A stretch of DNA of 64,000 nucleotides, from assembly GCA_021234155.1 (NCBI GenBank), contig JAJEKV010000403.1, positions 1 to 64,000 on the forward strand. Reading direction: 5' to 3'. Numbering within the stretch: the stretch's first letter is position 1; the number at the start of each line of letters is the position of its first letter. A program made the translations under genes and the position numbers. Source of the DNA: Isoetes taiwanensis. Lineage: Eukaryota > Streptophyta > Lycopodiopsida > Isoetales > Isoetaceae. A model generated the notes under the pieces. The model had not been told where the DNA came from. It ran no database searches and worked only from the letters and a program-made list of their open reading frames with translations. Positions 53,082 to 63,890 of this stretch are shown in pieces.

Positions 53082-54696
53082 TGTGACGGTCGAGGGGGAA
53101 TATCGCCATAAATCGTATATTCACGGATCGAAATCACCATACAATCTATCTTCATAGCCTTGTATACCATAGATTGTGGCACTAGGGGGCATGGCTAAGT
53201 TATTCTCATAGCTTAGCCAACCATAGGTTAAGCCATTATCCATGTGGCCTTAACCTATTGGGGCACCGCCACACAGGACTCACCCGATTGGTGCCACGTG
53301 GCATCCTAGGTGGACCTAACTTATATAGGCATAAACCCTAACCCTAGACCTCTTTCCGGCCCTAGCACCGAGACTCACCTACTTGTTGAAACCCCGTTTG
53401 AACATGGGTTCGGTGTGGCATAGGCTGGTACAGCAGCCCAATGAGGTGGGCCCGTTCTTGGAGGAGGAGCGGCTGACTTGTGAGTCGAAGACTATGGGCG
53501 CCGGATCTGGAGGAGAGCATCGAGGAAGCAGGTATGTAGGATAGTAGTTGTGATAGCTCATGCGGAATTAGCAATCCAAATGTGCTAGTATTTCGTATCT
53601 AGAGTAGAGCCATCCTAGAACCCATATTCAACATCTTGAACCCTAATCAAGGAACCCTAACTATTAGTTAGTTGTATGATTAGGTTAAGATGTTCTTCTT
53701 ATGATTATTCTCATGATTATGTGATGATGGTTGATCATGTTTGCTCCTCTTATATTGGGCCGGGGGTAGAGACCTAGAGCCATATGTAGTATGCTCCTAG
53801 AGTAGATCCCTTAGTTCTGTTAGTTCTGGCTTTGTGCATAGGAGCCCACCAGGGCTATTGAGGCTATGATATGACTCGGCACCCGGATACTTGGGGGCTA
53901 GAGGGAAAGTGGAGGGAGGATCCTGGGGTGGGGGGGCTTGGGGGATCCCATAGTGGGGCTAGGCCTATGGTGGGTCACTTAGGTGTGGGCGAGCATGGGT
54001 GGACACCTCTGGGGGCAAGGGTGTTGCCACGCCTCTCGAGAGCTGCAAGGGAAGGCTTGGCTCTCGTTTTGGGGGGTGATGTCAGTGCAGAATGTGTGTC
54101 GTCCACGATTCTCTAGCCGCCCCGGCACCTCTAGACCACAGGAAGGGGAGATGCAACCCTTCTGCCTCATCCCGGACCGGGGAGATGCAACACGGAGCGG
54201 TCTCGATGGGTGATGCCCGGGATTGCGTATCCAGGAAGGCTAGAGTCCTGTCAGAGCCTGATCTAGCCCATCCGCAAAGTATGCCGGGAGGGGGCGGATG
54301 GAGTGGTCAACCTAGCCATTGTTCTATGCCCAGCCCTCGTCATCGCCATGACTCGGTGCGCTCTATCTTGAGGCCTAGCCGGTTGGGTCACCCTCCTTAC
54401 AGTCGAGGTAGGGGTAGGAGCTCTCATTTTATGGTTCATTGATTATCATCTTTGCCTTGGTTTATATGTGATGCACTACCCTTCGGTAGTAGTTGTATAT
54501 GTTGATGCTAGATTACGACGTGTTATCGCTTCATTTGTTATAGGAGCCCATAGGGGCGGACGAAGACACCTTAAAGTGTTCCCTTCCTTTTAGGGGTCAC
54601 CTCGAGTCTTGGGATAGATGAAGGGCCCATGCGGTTGTCGAGCGGATGGGGATTTCTGCCCGTCTGGCGGGCCGTAGGGTTTAGCGAGGCGCCACA
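53082..54696 (+). repeat. 3' LTR of element 2 (1615 bases)
   Basis: TGTGACGGTCG ... GGCGCCACA. It aligns along its whole length with 41630-43266. A/T-rich stretches are identical, and differences are mostly small indels in C/G-rich patches. Confidence 0.92.
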
Positions 54697-54701
54697 TCTA
54701 C
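54697..54701. repeat. Target-site duplication of element 2, right (TCTAC)
   Basis: TCTAC, identical to 41625-41629. Confidence 0.9.
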
Positions 54702-54856
54702 CTCAAGGAAAACTTGCCCGAATCGATTATACACGCTCCTAAATCGAATGCATTTCAAGAAATAAATGTATCTTGAAGAAATTGAAATCCCTTTCCTTCA
54801 AGCGATAATACAAATCCTTCAAGCGATAATACAAATCTGGTTAATAATCTAATTTT

Positions 54857-57790
54857 TTGTGCGGGGATGATGTATCCCTTTACGCAGAATGGATCGATGT
54901 CTTAAAGCACCCAGTTGAAGAAGAAACTATGGAAGAAGATTGGACTCTCGTGCAAGCACTTCGAGTCGACATCGGGTTCAGATTTCAATCCTCTGTTGAT
55001 GAAGTTTGGGAAAGCTTTTCAGCACATTACAAGCATGCAAAGAAAATTGAAATAAAGGGTTTGTAGGGGTGGATACGTGACAAAGCCAATTAGAAGAAAG
55101 GTGAGTGCTGCTGTAAATCTCATAATGAATGAGGTATCTAATTTGAATCCAAAACAGCAAAGTATATTTGCAAGAAGATTATTGCAGGACAAAAGATTGC
55201 AATTCCTATTTGAGCCAGTCATTGGAAGGCCTCAAGAGGCTATCGTGAAAACAGTCGGTAAAAGAATTTAAAGGATGGCCTCCAAGATGTCAAACATGCA
55301 AATAGCAATGACAAACTTGCTGCAAAGCATTGCATTACTATCTATGGTGGTTGGAGAGGAAGGAGAATTACGAAGACTTGAGCTTGACTAAATTGCTGAA
55401 AATACATCCTAGAAATATGAAACTAGCAGTGGAGAGAAGGAAAAGAATGTCACTAGGTGGAACAAATCTGTGGGCATTAGCATGTCAAAATCCAAGAACA
55501 AATACTATAGATCAGGCTATGAAGGATATGGTTGCTCAGTTTTGGTTAGATAACTCAAAGGTTTGAACACAACCAATTCAAGATATTGACATTACACAGG
55601 TACGACTGTAATTTAGCTGTAATTGCATCTTTTTTTGCAGAATAAAGATGTTTTTTATTTTGTAACACTGATGTAAAGTTGGTAACAGATTTCTTTACTT
55701 TTTGAATGTAATGTAGATGCAGTTTGCACTAGTTTGCTGTACATGGAAATGTCAAATTATTTCATGGCAACACGTACATGTATATTTGTTTACATGTATA
55801 TTTTGGATGTATTATAGATGTAGGCAGTAACTAAGAAGAAATTAGTGTGGAGATGTATTAATTGTCAAGAAATTATGTGACTTCATAGTAAATGAAATAA
55901 AATTCATGCCAGAATATACATGTATGTGTGGGAGTTTAGGGTCTTGAATATGTAAAAGATTTGTATGTAATGTAATATAATGTAATGTAATGAGGTGACT
56001 AATTTTATTTTACTGTAATTTTACAGGCTGAATTAGTCCAGAATTTTGTGGATCAGTATCCAGAGGTTCAGATTGGGCTTAGGCAATTTGAATACTTAAA
56101 ACCTTCTTGCATTACAAAGCTAAAGGAAAGAAACACATGTTGTTGCGTGAAACATGAGCAATCAGATTTGTACAAGCAGGCATTTAATTTGATGAGGTCA
56201 AGACTCCATGAAAATTGTTCGTGCAATTGTGGTGTGTGCGCAGCTGAAGCTCATGCTGGGATATGTCAAGCCAAGAACATGACATTTGATAATATTAGCA
56301 CATTTTGGAGAGCTATGGTATGTGACAGAGCAACAGGCAACGAGTGGCATAAGCTACGATGTATCAAATCATATTGTAAAAATTGTGGGAAACAATTAAT
56401 TGAGTTGTGTCCAACAGAACACAATGAGCAGATTGATCAAACGCTTGATTGGCAAGTCTATGGTTACGTTAATGAGCCCTCGAAGAAAGGAACTTCACGA
56501 AGACTAAAGCTAATTGAAAAGAAAGGCAACTCCAGTAATATGTTGGATAACATGTTTGATCATATGTCGAAGTTTGTATATCATAACTGTGACACATTGG
56601 CGAGCAAACAATTCAAGGAATCCATAAAGAGTCTTATGGATGATGATACAGTATTATCGAGTTGTTGATTTCTCGAGGAGAATTATACTTTGAAGCCATT
56701 CAACGAGATCCAAGCACAACATTGGTACAATGAACAAATCAGCATATTGGTTCACATCACGATGTTCAAGGTACAGGGTAAAATGAGGAAATGTGTGCAC
56801 TTCTTTATTTCAGATGACAAAATACATGATACTCACTTTGTACAAAAAGCATTCACTATGTATATCTCAATTGGTCGAGAGAAAATGGTGCTGGCCATAT
56901 GAAATACCACTTAGTTTGGTCGGTGGTGTGCAACCCAATTCAAGTCGAGAAGAGCTTTCTATCATGTGACTAGGTATCATCAACAACATAAGATCGAGAA
57001 TGCTTGGAATTTCTTTGGCTCGGGACATGGGAAGGGCACACATGGCGGAGAAGGAGCCATAGCCAAACTATGGCTTGAGGCGAGAACAAAGAAAAAAGGA
57101 TGGGAAAGTGACAAAAAATCAGAACGGCGCATGTGAGGTTCTTGAAAGAAAATTTCTGATGTGGAAAGGGTATTTTGGAAGGTGTCGACATTGACCATTC
57201 CCAAAGATATGATGTGCTCCGGTGAAGGGGTGCAATCTCTTCATTGCGTATCATCCATAGATCCAAATGATCCAACAAAGTTAATGTAGAACTCTTTCAT
57301 GTTTTTGTAAGGCACGCATCAATTTTGATTGGCCCGCTTGTGAGAATGCTTGATCATTGTGGCAGGTGGGAGTTGAGAAAACTAGAGCCTACAAACACGG
57401 ACAATGTTGAAGAAGATGGGTGCAGGAGGAGGACTTGTGGGCAAATAACGTGGACAATGTGGATGAGACAATGCGAGGTTGAGATTATTTTGCATCATTC
57501 ACATCCCCGGACAATTATGAAAGGGTCCCTTATTATCTCATCCGGTGCCGTAAATGAAACATGCCCTCGAAGAAGACACCAAGGATGACTATGGAAATGA
57601 ATTTTATTGTGGTAATGAAGTTATAGCTGGTAATTACTTTGAATTGATTCCTGGTTGCCATCAAAAGTACATGCTTATTCAAGGAAAGAAAGTTCTTGTC
57701 CATTCAGAAGTGATAATTGGGGGTGAGATTTCCATTGGAGCGGTCAAACATAAGATTAAAGGTACATCTTATGCATATGGGCCTGACTAA
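54857..57790 (+). pseudogene. DDE-transposase-like gene with Cys-rich domain, broken
   Basis: Open stretches form one protein. 54857-55271 is Ser/Lys-rich with helices. 55330-55566 (KLLKIHPRNMKL, DQAMKDMVAQFWLDNS) is followed by TGA at 55564, a few codons and an intron. 56048-56668 holds a Cys cluster (NTCCCVKHEQ, ENCSCNCGVC, SYCKNCGKQLIELC). 56690-56902 has EIQAQHWYNEQI and ISDDKIHD. Then QFKSRRAFYHVTRYHQ and NAWNFFGSGHGKGTHGGEGA lie near 56940-57050. The order Cys cluster, HW-x-x-x-Q, ISDD-x-x-HD, QFK, W-x-FF-x-x-x-HGKG matches, from memory, an uncharacterised transposase-like family common in invertebrate genomes. A C-terminal part is open at 57554-57790. At least four stops or frameshifts. 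Confidence 0.6.
55600..56026 (+). other. Probable intron of the transposase-like gene
   Basis: ACACAG|GTACGACTG at the donor and TTTTACAG|GCTGAA at the acceptor, 427 bases, T-rich. Joining keeps the frame from DIDITQ to AELVQNFVDQYPEV. Its 3' half is rich in ATGTAATGTAAT repeats. Confidence 0.65.
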
Positions 57791-58943
57791 CTATTGGCAT
57801 GAAATGTTGTTTGGGAAATTTCGAGATTGTAGAATCTCTACATATCACGTTAACTTGTTGTTGAAGTAACTTTTCTATGCACTAAGGCATGGACTTGCAA
57901 AGTGAATGTGTCGGAATGTATGTTCATGTAATCAGAAAATATTTTTATGTCAAGCATCTTGTCAAAAGTCATGGTCCTTATAAAATGGATCCATGAACCA
58001 TTAAAACACGAAAATTAATATATTGTTTATATAGTTCCAAGACTGTTATACTTAGTGCAAAATTTGTAAAAAAATCTTTGTAGAAGCGAGAAGGTCTCAA
58101 GATTCAAGACTCAAGATTCATCGAGAAGGTCCTGCGGTGTGAGATCAACAATGGTCACATTCGAAAATTGTGAGAAGAGTGTCGAGCAATTTGTTTGGAA
58201 GTTGGTGAAATCTACCGAAGCAAGACATATGCTTTCTACATTTGCCATTTATGATAGAGATTGGTAAAGTATGGTTTCAGGGCTATTGAATCTCCAAACC
58301 TCAGCCCACACGCACTTTGTTGATTGCTTTTGCATGCACAACTTCCTGTTTAAGTTGAATTAGAATACTTTCTAGTTACGCTTGAGATAATTGGGATTCC
58401 TCATCCTCCTTGTCCGGGCTGCTACTCCCATAGCTTCGATCTATGCTTCCAACATTGTTAAGTCTCCCTTTGTGCATCATTGTAGAACATCATAAGCAAT
58501 TGTTAGATTAGGAACAAAAAACATGTTTAAGAATAGGAGTACCTCGAACTCGTGGATTTGTCTCTCCGTTTGATTTTGTTCAATTGGTTTCCATGTTCGG
58601 TATTGATCTCCTCAAGAATCGGGTGCGCCAGGTGAGTTTGCATTTGAATTGGGGATATGGATTGTGATCTAGTCGTTCGATCTCCTCCCGCCATCGGAAT
58701 CAACCAGTCACAACAGGTAAAAAAGGAATTTTTATCCCTGTCTATTCCCTTCTCCTTGTTTTACGATATGGCTGCATTACCATGCCAATGATTTATTCCT
58801 TAACCTGATTGGACATTCGCCAAAATACATCAACATCGTTTTCTCAAAATCTTTCCCCTTGTCCTTTTTTCGACCCAATTGGCCAATGGTTGTTGCTGGC
58901 ATATATCCCACAAGCCTAGCTCAAATGAAAGGGCTATACTCAA

Positions 58944-59112
58944 TGAGGAATATTCCTTTCAATGTAATAAGGAATATTCCTTGTAACTATGGGTGCACTT
59001 AAACAAACTCCTTTGAAGGTAATAAAGAATATTCCTGATAACTAGGCACTAAGAAATATTCCTTGCAATGCAATAAGGAATATTCCTTTCAAGGTAATAA
59101 GGAATATTCCTT
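58944..59112. repeat. Array of the palindrome AAGGAATATTCCTT, six copies
   Basis: Copies start near 58944, 58969, 59023, 59050, 59075 and 59099. Three are exact 14-base palindromes and the others differ by one or two bases. Spacers repeat TTCAAKGTAAT. Confidence 0.8.
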
Positions 59113-59452
59113 GTTATCTCTATATTGATCTCATATACATTTTACCAAGGGAACTTTACCAATCTCTTGGTATACAGTTCCCGTTATATCAAACATGTTG
59201 GTTAATGAAAGTCAAACATGTAACAAAGGGGGGCGATTCACACTTGTTGACTTTCAAATTGTTGACTCACGCTTTACCAAACACAATATGCATAGGTACA
59301 CAATATGCCTTAACATAATCCATTCATTTGGCATTTGTTGATTTGGCAATTGTTGATTTGGTAACATGTGGAACATTGAATGCATGTGGGATATTTGAGC
59401 TCATTACTAAAAAAAAGGATGGACGAGGGTTACATTTTGAACAGTCATAACA

Positions 59453-59485
59453 CTCTGGCCTGTAACTGAAGATTACAAGCCAGAG
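59453..59485. repeat. Hairpin, 13-base arms
   Basis: CTCTGGCCTGTAA, a 7-base loop CTGAAGA, then TTACAAGCCAGAG; the arms pair with one mismatch. CATAAC flanks it on both sides as a direct repeat. Confidence 0.75.
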
Positions 59486-59821
59486 AGCCATAACTTTTCA
59501 TCATCTAATCTCTATCCACACTCTTCAATGAAGCAGCAAAACACTATTTATATGTGCGCACGATTTTTGTGATATATGCATGTGGGATATTGCTAACTTT
59601 GTGTTAGGGTTGTGCTAACTGCATACCAAGGAATTGGTCTCACATATTGATATATTGAAATCGTATGCATGCAAACATCCCTTTCCTCTTCTGCCTTATT
59701 CCCAAAATCGTATGCATGCAAACATCCCTTTTATTCCCAAAATTATGCCCTGCAGCTTCATTCGTCCTTCTTTTTCTTCCTCGGGTAAGCTTCATTCCGT
59801 CCATTCCGTTCGATTCCGTCA

Positions 59822-60118
59822 ATGGCCAGGTTCAAAACTACAGTTCGCAGGAGTACTCCAGATATTGTGCCTGCTCCTTCATCGCTAGCTCGGTCAGAAT
59901 CTGTGTCCTCATCAGGAGGGCATCCGGTTACAGTGGTGGCCAAGTTCACTCCCCCACAAGTGGAGAAACTTATCACTGAGGCACAAGCTGTTTGTTCAAT
60001 CCGGGTTCTCGAATGGGTTGATCGAGGTTACCCTGACGAGGAGCATCTTCTGGAAATGAAGATGTATACCATGGAGGACGACCTCCATATAGAGCTGAGG
60101 ATGGCCCCCCAGCCCTGA
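59822..60118 (+). CDS. Small intact ORF with H3-tail-like start, unknown function
   Basis: 98 residues. It begins MARFKTTVRRSTP, which shares M-A-R-x-K-x-T-x-R-x-S-T with the histone H3 tail. Then a Ser/Pro-rich segment, VTVVAKFTPPQVEKLITEAQ, a helix with VLEWVDRGYPDEEHLLEMKM, and an acidic end ELRMAPQP. There is no histone fold. The ATG context (GTCAATGGC) is good and the frame is clean, unlike its neighbours. It sits between the transposase-like gene and the minus-strand protease-like gene and could belong to the same mobile element. Confidence 0.5.
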   Translation: MARFKTTVRRSTPDIVPAPSSLARSESVSSSGGHPVTVVAKFTPPQVEKLITEAQAVCSIRVLEWVDRGYPDEEHLLEMKMYTMEDDLHIELRMAPQP

Positions 60119-60546
60119 TTAGTTTTTATATTTGTTTTTTTAATCCCGAGTTTCATTTGTAAAGCTTTTTTATTAATGAGAACTATTTTTTTTGTAAAGC
60201 TTTTTGATTAACAGAACTCCTCTTCTCTACAACTATTGTGACTATTTTTTTTGCTTTAACTGTTCTCTTAGTTTCCACTGTTCTTTTAGTTAACTGAACT
60301 ATTTCTATCCTTTTCTGTACAGATATAAGAAACATGTTTCAACTCAAGTTTAATTTGCAACTCAAGTTTTTGGTATTTAGTTTGCAACTCAAGTTAATGA
60401 CAGTTTTTGTCATTAATTATAAAATGCAAAGTACAAAGCAGAGTATTTTTCTTTAAATGCATCTTGAAGCATCTGAAGCATCTGCTAAAAATGTTAACCT
60501 GCCAACAGGATAATCCACGAAAAAAGTAAGCTAGAACAGTCGATGA

Positions 60547-61008
60547 TCATGTGTGGGAAAAGAAGACAGAGTTAAGGTATGTGTTGAAGGCATCAGTTGA
60601 TCCAAAGATATAATGGTCAGGGCACCAGTTGTTAGTGTGAAACAGTCGGAATTTGTCCTTGTCCACCAAAAGAATCAACAAGGATCCATAGAAATCAACA
60701 AGCAGCTTATGGTTGTAATACATTGATCTATATCTTGTCAACTATGCTTCAGAAAGAATGAAGTTGTTGACTGATAAAAAGAGCCATAAGCAATGGACCT
60801 GCGCAACTTCTCTGCAGAAAATAGCAGCCCATAGATCTTTACTTTCTTTTTTATATCTTCTATGACCTCTTCTCATAAGATATGATTCCAAAGATGTCGC
60901 AATGTCATTTTGCATAACGTGATCATGAACTTGATTACTGAAAGGGGAGAGGCTGTCAAATTTGCTTCTTCCTTCTCCACGCAGAAAGTTAAGATATTCT
61001 AGGATCAT
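60547..61008 (-). pseudogene. Unknown coding exon(s), one internal stop
   Basis: Two minus-strand stretches (61008-60742 and 60741-60547) lie in the same frame, separated by a single TAG. Together they read as one protein: YLNFLRGEGRSKFDSLSPFS, SYLMRRGHRRYKKESKDLWA, YRSMYYNHKLLVDFYGSLLI and CPDHYIFGSTDAFNTYLNSV. A possible acceptor (GATCCTAG) precedes the first part. Not recognised. It may be the 3' continuation of the gene at 61062-61585. Confidence 0.4.
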
Positions 61009-61061
61009 CAGAAAGGAATAAGTTAGAATCTACAACATTTAAACCCTAAACCCACAATTTA

Positions 61062-61585
61062 TCAAGCTTTATGCCACATTTCTGAACTTTTATGGAGAGC
61101 ATCAATTTTAGAATGAACAACTGGAAGATTCAAGGGAATACCATTGTAAATGGCCATTTTCCGTTCCTGGAGGTGAGGTATCCTGGTTCTCTTTAGTCTC
61201 TCATCCAGCTCCACATCCGATCGAATTTCCGGGTGATTTGTTGCAATTCCGTAAGGAAAAGGAATCCGAGTGGCCGGATTAAGAGGATGATGAATGCCTC
61301 TATGGTCAGAATCCGTAGAAAGGTTATCCCAGAAGGGCACTTCATGAGTAATGGGGTCCATATCAAAAGACAAGGAAGCAGATTATCAAAATTTCCAAAG
61401 AGAATGGTGTCTGCATGAATTTCTTGAAAGGACAGCAAATTTTGGAGGATAGAAGATCGTTCCGGAGCCGGAAGATTGGCGAATGCGTGAAGGAATGCTA
61501 AATGTTTAGGATTTTTCGGACAATTAGAGACCATTGCAGAAAGTTCAGGGTGAACCAACAAAAGTTGATGCAAAAAATTGAACAA
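61062..61585 (-). pseudogene. Unknown coding region, one frameshift
   Basis: Minus-strand frames 61585-61193 and 61373-61062 overlap. Moving from one to the other near 61375 gives one continuous protein of about 175 residues: VSNCPKNPKHLAFLHAFANL, ILFGNFDNLLPCL, then SFDMDPITHEVPFWDNLSTD, HHPLNPATRIPFPYG and LKRTRIPHLQERKMAIYNGI, ending TGA near 61062. Not recognised. The single frameshift and good composition suggest a recently active or slightly mis-sequenced gene. Confidence 0.4.
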
Positions 61586-61699
61586 CAGAAAGGGGGGGAA
61601 TGAGAACAGGGGAAAAATACCTTTAGTTAGAACCGAAATTAACCAAGAGAGATCGGATTGCCATTCCCATTGGACTGATCAATTGCAAGGAGAGGAACC

Positions 61700-61750
61700 C
61701 TGATCAATTGGGGGAAATCCCACACCACTGATCAATTGGGGGAAATCCCA
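61700..61750. repeat. Tandem copy of a 23-base block
   Basis: CTGATCAATTGGGGGAAATC plus CCA at 61700-61722 and again at 61728-61750, directly before the GT-rich tract. Confidence 0.8.
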
Positions 61751-61751
61751 T

Positions 61752-62000
61752 CGGAGTGTGGTGGTGGGGGGGTGGTGGTGGTGGAGTGTGGTGGTGGGGG
61801 TGGTGGAGTGGTGTGTGGTGGTATGATGTGGTGTGGTGGATTGTGGTGGTGGGGTGTGGTGGTGGTGGTGTGTGGTGTGGTGTGGTGGGTGTGGTGGGGG
61901 TGTGGTGGTGGTGGTGGTGTGGTGTTGTGGATTGTGGTGTGATATGGTGTGGTGGAGGGTGGTGGTGGTGGTGGAGTGTAGTGGAGGGGTGTGGTGTGGT
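61752..62000. repeat. GGT/GT-rich low-complexity tract, about 250 bases
   Basis: The plus strand is built of TGGTGG, GTGTGGTGG and runs of G, with no C. It has many closely spaced G runs and could form G-quadruplexes. Long frames on both strands here (61679-62056 minus, 61736-62052 plus) are only low-complexity translation. Confidence 0.8.
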
Positions 62001-62539
62001 ACAAGGTCACAAAACATATCACTCGAAACAATCAAGTAACTGTTTTGCTTGACCAAAAATGGTACAAGGCTTCTTTAAATCAGAAATCTTTTTTTTCAAC
62101 TTTGTTTTTGGAGGTAAGGTATTTTTTGTATTCATAATTATAACTTACATAGTCATAAAGTATACTATCAGTAGTATACTATTCAGCATAGTGTCATTTA
62201 CACATTCCTTATGATAGGAAATGTTCACAAAAATGTGAACAAAAAATATATAGATATAAGCATGTTACATAGTTCATCTTGCAAAATCAGATACTCAAAC
62301 TCATGATCAGCTCAAATTCTGTTCTCATAGATATCTTCTACTGTGCATCAATCATAAATCAGAAATCAGAAGTTTCTTTAAATCAGAAATCAGAGGACTG
62401 TTGTCTGATACGTTCTTTCGGATTGGCATCACAATGCGTGACCAAAGCATCTATTAGAAATTGTCCGCGATTGTGATGATTCATGAGAGAACCATTTAGA
62501 TGTAATCTGTGACATCCATAAATAAGGTTAGAAATATTT

Positions 62540-63890
62540 AAAGGAACATGAGATGCAGTACATACAAGGGAAGGCATACAACTTACTTCCATATCTCTAC
62601 CAGAGACAAGAGCTTCAACATATTTGTGCATAAATCCCATCACATACAACCCACATGATGTTAAATCGGACTCTTTGTGGCACCTCTACTTCTTTGAATC
62701 CGATTAACATTATTTCTCTTCATGAAATCGACGCCTCTAGATACTTGGACCGTCGATAGGGTTAACGTTTGTGGGTGCAGCCTACATATCACAAAATTTA
62801 GCAGATCAAAATAGCGAAGAAAAGCAAAGCAACAACTTAAAAGTATTACATACCCTTTGATTGCTTTCTCGTTGATCATTATAACTTTGTAAGAGGATTC
62901 AAGGCGTGAATTGAAGTGGTGCAGGTAGGATCTTGGAATCATATGGTGCGAGCGTAAAAACAGCCAGCACAAAATGGTCATTCTCAAGGATAGGTGCAAG
63001 GATATGATGGCATTTAGTACCACAATCCCCTTCATCCCTGATTTCACTATTTCAATGATGGTGGGTGATCCTTCAGCTGATTCACCCTTTCTTTTGCTGC
63101 TGGTAGCTTCTCTAAACCTTATATTGTTGTAAGCAGGATAAAAAAAGATTTTGCTCTTCCACTCATAAGGCAATGTCTCATGCAAGCACCTGGATTAGAT
63201 TAAGGTTAACATTAGAGACAAGGAATAGCAACAAATACAGCTCGGTTACAACCAGGTTATTACCTGCCATAAAGATCCACTAAGCGGCTACTCATTTTAG
63301 AGTTAGTTGCACATAAAATTGCTATGTCAGATGCAACCACTTTCATTTCCGCCGGCGAACAGTTCTTGAATGGCGTGAATGGCGTGAATTCCATAAGTTT
63401 ATCCTTGTCATCATTTATGTTGTCAGATCCAAGATGTTAGTGTCAGATTAACAATTGATCCATGACAATAAAGCATAAATTGATACCTTTCAATCTCTGT
63501 TTCCAGTGGTTTAACCTGCAAAACGAGTAAAATCTAATAAGCTACTGAAGTATAACTAAGTAAATGTAAGCTAGCAATTACCGTTTTGCAGCGGATGTCC
63601 CTGCTCTGGTTTGCACTCTCTTCTTTCCAGCTGTTTTGGCATCAGCTTTGACCATAAATTTAGTAGTTGCCTTGGCTGCAATCTCCAAGGCTTCTTCAAC
63701 ATCATCTAGCTCCATTGAATCCTCGCAAGTCTCTGAAGTAAAGAAAGTGCTTCATTCTAATGTTTTGAAAGCAAGACAAAAAAAGAAACACGTACCTGCC
63801 AAAGAACAAGACTTTTCCTCAACTTGAACTTCAACAGCAGCTTCAGGACTGTTTTCAATGTCGTCACCAACATCTTCAGTAATTTTATCT
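62540..63890 (-). pseudogene. Multi-exon gene with Ulp1/C48-like protease triad
   Basis: Exons with good splice sites on the minus strand: 63888-63796, 63732-63582, 63515-63487, 63403-63264, 63189-62854 and 62781-62661. Frames join cleanly at most junctions (LVDLYG-R-CLHETLPYEW), but not between 63487 and 63403. A protease signature is visible: LENDHFVLAVF (His at 62974-62976), YDSK (Asp at 62938-62940) and SDLTSCGLYVMGF (Cys at 62653-62655), preceded by a VPQ motif. Spacing and order fit Ulp1/C48 cysteine proteases, which cleave SUMO-like modifiers and are often carried by large plant DNA transposons. His-Asp and Cys sit in frames different from the open exon frame, so the copy is frameshifted or contains sequence errors. 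Confidence 0.5.
62782..62853 (-). other. 72-base in-frame, stop-free intron candidate
   Basis: GGTATGTAATAC at the donor and GATATGTAG at the acceptor. The length is exactly 24 codons with no stop, so splicing and retention both keep the frame; retention adds a hydrophobic segment (YVILLSCCFAFLRYFDLLNF). This resembles an exitron. Confidence 0.4.

Larger units (their letters stand above)
41630..54696 (+). mobile_element. Complete Ty3/gypsy chromovirus, element 2 (13.07 kb), carrying a histone H3 gene
   Basis: Boundaries are fixed by LTRs TGTGACGG...GCCACA on both sides, a tRNA-iMet primer site, a polypurine tract and the 5-base duplication TCTAC. Internal order is histone H3-like gene, leader with its own TATA box, pre-gag region, gag, protease, reverse transcriptase, RNase H, integrase and chromodomain. 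Long LTRs, iMet primer and C-terminal chromodomain recall Tekay-type chromoviruses; lineage assignment is inference. All frames are broken by 1-2 nt indels near C/G runs, which may be partly sequence error. Confidence 0.93.
57800..59600. other. Intergenic with palindrome array and hairpin
   Basis: No convincing gene. It contains six copies of a palindromic motif at 58944-59112 and the hairpin at 59453-59485. 58600-58740 looks like a leader sequence but has no clear ORF. Confidence 0.45.

Noticed and set aside
61679-62056. Overlapping 68-125 residue frames in the GGT tract
   Set aside because: Low-complexity Gly/Val/Trp or His/Pro/Thr strings on both strands; no protein character.
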